From Nonomuraea candida (lineage in GTDB: Bacteria > Actinomycetota > Actinomycetes > Streptosporangiales > Streptosporangiaceae): a stretch of DNA of 64,000 nucleotides. Shown here in pieces: positions 62,243-64,000 of this stretch. The DNA lies in NCBI RefSeq assembly GCF_000725485.1, contig NZ_JOAG01000005.1, positions 1 through 64,000 of the forward strand, written 5' to 3'. Under the pieces are notes generated by a model. That model did not search any database, was not told the origin of the DNA, and was given only the letters and a program-made list of their open reading frames with translations. A program made the translations under genes and the position numbers. The stretch's first letter is position 1. Each line of letters starts with the position of its first letter.

Positions 62243-63610
62243 GTGAACGCGGGTGACGGGGGCGTGTTGCAGGTCGTGAACCCGGCGACCGAGGAGGTCC
62301 TGGCCGAGGTCGGGGCGGCCGGCGCGGCCGAGGTCGACCGGGCCGTGGAGCGTGCCAGGAAGGCGTACGCGGCCTGGCGCGAGGTGGCGCCGGGCGACCG
62401 GGCGCGGCTGCTGCGCAGGTTCGCCGACCTGGTGGACGCGCACGGCGAGGAGCTGGCGCGGCTGGAGGTGGCCAACGCCGGGCACACGATCGGCAACGCC
62501 CGCTGGGAGGCCGGCAACGTGCGCGACGTGCTGCACTTCTACGCCGGCGCGCCCGAGCGGAACCACGGCAAGCAGATCCCGGTGCCCGGGGGCGTGGACC
62601 TCACGTTCCAGGAGCCCCTGGGCGTGGTCGGGATCATCGTGCCGTGGAACTTCCCGATGGTGATCATGACGTGGGGCGTGGCCCCGGCGCTGGCGGCGGG
62701 CAACACCGTGATCGTCAAGCCCGCCGAGTGGACTCCGCTGACCGCGCTGAGGCTGGCGGAGCTGGCCTTGGCGGCGGGCCTCCCCGAGGGGGTGCTCCAG
62801 GTGCTGCCCGGGGCAGGGGAGGTCGCGGGAGCCCGCCTGGTCGAGCATCCGCACGTCGCCAAGATCGTGTTCACCGGCTCCACCGAGGTGGGCAAGGAGA
62901 TCGCGGCCAAGGCGGCGCGGCAGGTCAAGCGGCTCACGCTGGAGCTGGGCGGCAAGTCCGCGAATATCGTCTTCGCCGATGCTGATGTGGAAAAAGCGGC
63001 GAAAACCGCTCCTTATGCCGTCTTCGACAACGCCGGCCAGGACTGCTGCGCCCGCTCCCGCATCCTCGTCCAGGCCAGCGTGTACGACGCGTTCATGGAG
63101 CTCCTCGCCGAGGCCGTCCGCGGCGTCAAGGTCGGCGACCCCCTCGACGAGGCCACCGAGATGGGCCCCCTGATCAGCGCCGAGCACCTCGAACGCGTCA
63201 GGGGCTTCGTCGCGGGCGCCCCCTGGCTGCGCGGCTCCTGCCCCGAGGGCAAGGGCTACTGGTTCCCGCCGACCGTGCTGACCCCGGAGGTCACCGACCG
63301 GGCGTTCACCGAGGAGATCTTCGGGCCCGTCGTGTCGGTGGTCAGGTTCGAGGACGAGGCACAGGCCGTCCGGATCGCCAACGACACCCCCTACGGCCTG
63401 AGCGGCTCCATCTGGACCCGCGACGTGGGGCGGGCGCTCCGCGTGGCCAGGGCCGTCGAGTCGGGCGCCCTGTCGGTCAACTCCCACTCCTCCGTGCGCT
63501 ACTGGACCCCGTTCGGCGGCTTCAAGCAGTCGGGGCTCGGCAGGGAGCTCGGCCCCGACGCGCTGGCGGCCTTCACCGAGACCAAGAACGTCTTCATCTC
63601 ATCGGAGTGA
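62243..63610 (+). CDS. Aldehyde dehydrogenase
   Basis: NAD(P)-dependent ALDH of 455 residues. GIIVPWNFPMVIMTWG near 128, IVFTGSTEVGKEIAAKA near 208, TLELGGKSANIVF near 232 (general base Glu), and the nucleophile in DNAGQDCCARSRILV near 266. The GQxCC variant and the gene context suggest oxidation of the gamma-glutamyl-aminoaldehyde or a related aldehyde, as PuuC does in E. coli. Start GTG 62243 with GGGAG four bases upstream; GTG 62213 overlaps the ligase gene and is the alternative. Six bases separate its stop from the SDR start. Confidence 0.9.
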   Translation: MNAGDGGVLQVVNPATEEVLAEVGAAGAAEVDRAVERARKAYAAWREVAPGDRARLLRRFADLVDAHGEELARLEVANAGHTIGNARWEAGNVRDVLHFYAGAPERNHGKQIPVPGGVDLTFQEPLGVVGIIVPWNFPMVIMTWGVAPALAAGNTVIVKPAEWTPLTALRLAELALAAGLPEGVLQVLPGAGEVAGARLVEHPHVAKIVFTGSTEVGKEIAAKAARQVKRLTLELGGKSANIVFADADVEKAAKTAPYAVFDNAGQDCCARSRILVQASVYDAFMELLAEAVRGVKVGDPLDEATEMGPLISAEHLERVRGFVAGAPWLRGSCPEGKGYWFPPTVLTPEVTDRAFTEEIFGPVVSVVRFEDEAQAVRIANDTPYGLSGSIWTRDVGRALRVARAVESGALSVNSHSSVRYWTPFGGFKQSGLGRELGPDALAAFTETKNVFISSE

Positions 63611-63615
63611 CACAC

Positions 63616-64000
63616 ATGCAGCGGTTGCAGGATCGGGTGGCGGTCATCACCGGCGCGGGCGGCGGCATCGGGCTGGCCACGGCCCGCCGCTTCGCCGAGG
63701 AGGGCGCCAGGGTGGTCTGCGCGGACATCGACGAGGAGGCGGGCGCCAAGGCCGCCCACGAGGTCGGCGGCCTGTTCGTGCGGGCCGACGTGACCTCCGA
63801 GGACGACGTCGTGCGGATGTTCGCCACCGCCCACGAGACCTACGGCAGCGTGGACATCGCCTTCAACAACGCCGGCATCTCCCCGCCCGACGACGACTCG
63901 ATCCTGGAGACCGGCCTCGACGCCTGGCGCCGCGTCCAGGAGGTGAACCTGACCAGCGTCTACCTGTGCTGCAAGCACGCCATCCCGTACATGCGCCGCC
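63616..64000 (+). CDS. Short-chain dehydrogenase/reductase, partial (C-terminus beyond window)
   Basis: The first 128 residues of an SDR: VITGAGGGIGLATARRFAEE near 10-30 (TGxxxGxG), VCADIDEEAG (an Asp after the second strand, suggesting NAD preference), ADVTSEDDV, and FNNAGISPP near 88. The Ser-Tyr-Lys catalytic residues lie outside the window. ATG 63616 has GGAG upstream. It is the third gene of the ligase-ALDH operon and probably oxidises an alcohol in the same pathway. Confidence 0.88.
   Translation, partial: MQRLQDRVAVITGAGGGIGLATARRFAEEGARVVCADIDEEAGAKAAHEVGGLFVRADVTSEDDVVRMFATAHETYGSVDIAFNNAGISPPDDDSILETGLDAWRRVQEVNLTSVYLCCKHAIPYMRR

Overview
The window is high-GC DNA (GC-biased third codon positions, many GTG/TTG starts, 4-bp ATGA/GTGA gene overlaps) from a filamentous actinomycete. 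Conservon operons (cvnABCD), an amt-glnB-glnD operon and a Streptomyces-like set of ABC systems and one-component regulators fit Streptomycetales/Streptosporangiales. The genus cannot be fixed from the sequence alone; a Nonomuraea-like organism is a guess. No rRNA, tRNA, CRISPR, insertion sequence or phage gene was seen, so this looks like ordinary chromosome.

Layout. 1-1408: 5' part of a conservon sensor gene (cvnA), cut by the window edge. 1926-7808: NitT/TauT-type ABC importer whose ATPase gene is separated from its binding-protein and permease genes by a GNAT gene and an FAD monooxygenase gene. 8011-9790: MFS exporter and a GNAT gene. 10002-14619: complete conservon whose CvnD GTPase has lost 33 codons in frame. 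14797-24281: gamma-aminobutyraldehyde-type dehydrogenase, glycosyltransferase, TetR, a polyamine-type ABC importer (potDBCA order), a maltokinase/glucosamine-kinase-like enzyme and a double-SIS sugar-phosphate protein. 24315-27844: third conservon, lacking cvnD. 28172-34701: glycine betaine/choline importer with a double permease and two binding proteins, followed by a choline dehydrogenase. 34806-37405: TetR and a DrrAB-type exporter. 37510-41904: fourth, intact conservon. 42037-46074: glnD, glnB, amt. 46285-49666: siderophore-binding lipoprotein under an iron box, MOSC protein, alpha/beta hydrolase and TetR. 49811-53015: sigma-70 factor, hutI, SDR. 53072-58090: PadR with its exporter, RpiR regulator, and a fused ABC exporter. 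58393-59960: two poorly characterised genes. 60006-64000: GntR, glutamine-synthetase-like ligase, aldehyde dehydrogenase and a truncated SDR gene.

How the parts work together. Four conservon loci lie on the same strand within 42 kb and show different states of the cvnD gene: outside the window, internally deleted, lost, and intact. Three nitrogen/amine modules share the window: ammonium sensing and uptake, a polyamine-type uptake cluster, and a gamma-glutamylation-like cluster at the right end. Several regulators face their targets across clear inverted-repeat operators (TetR at 35.6 kb, TetR at 49.05 kb, PadR at 53.05 kb). An IdeR/DmdR-type iron box precedes the siderophore-binding protein, and GlnR-like half-sites precede amt.

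Many gene ends and intergenic stretches carry short degenerate GC-rich tandem repeats with different units, suggesting frequent local slippage or duplication.
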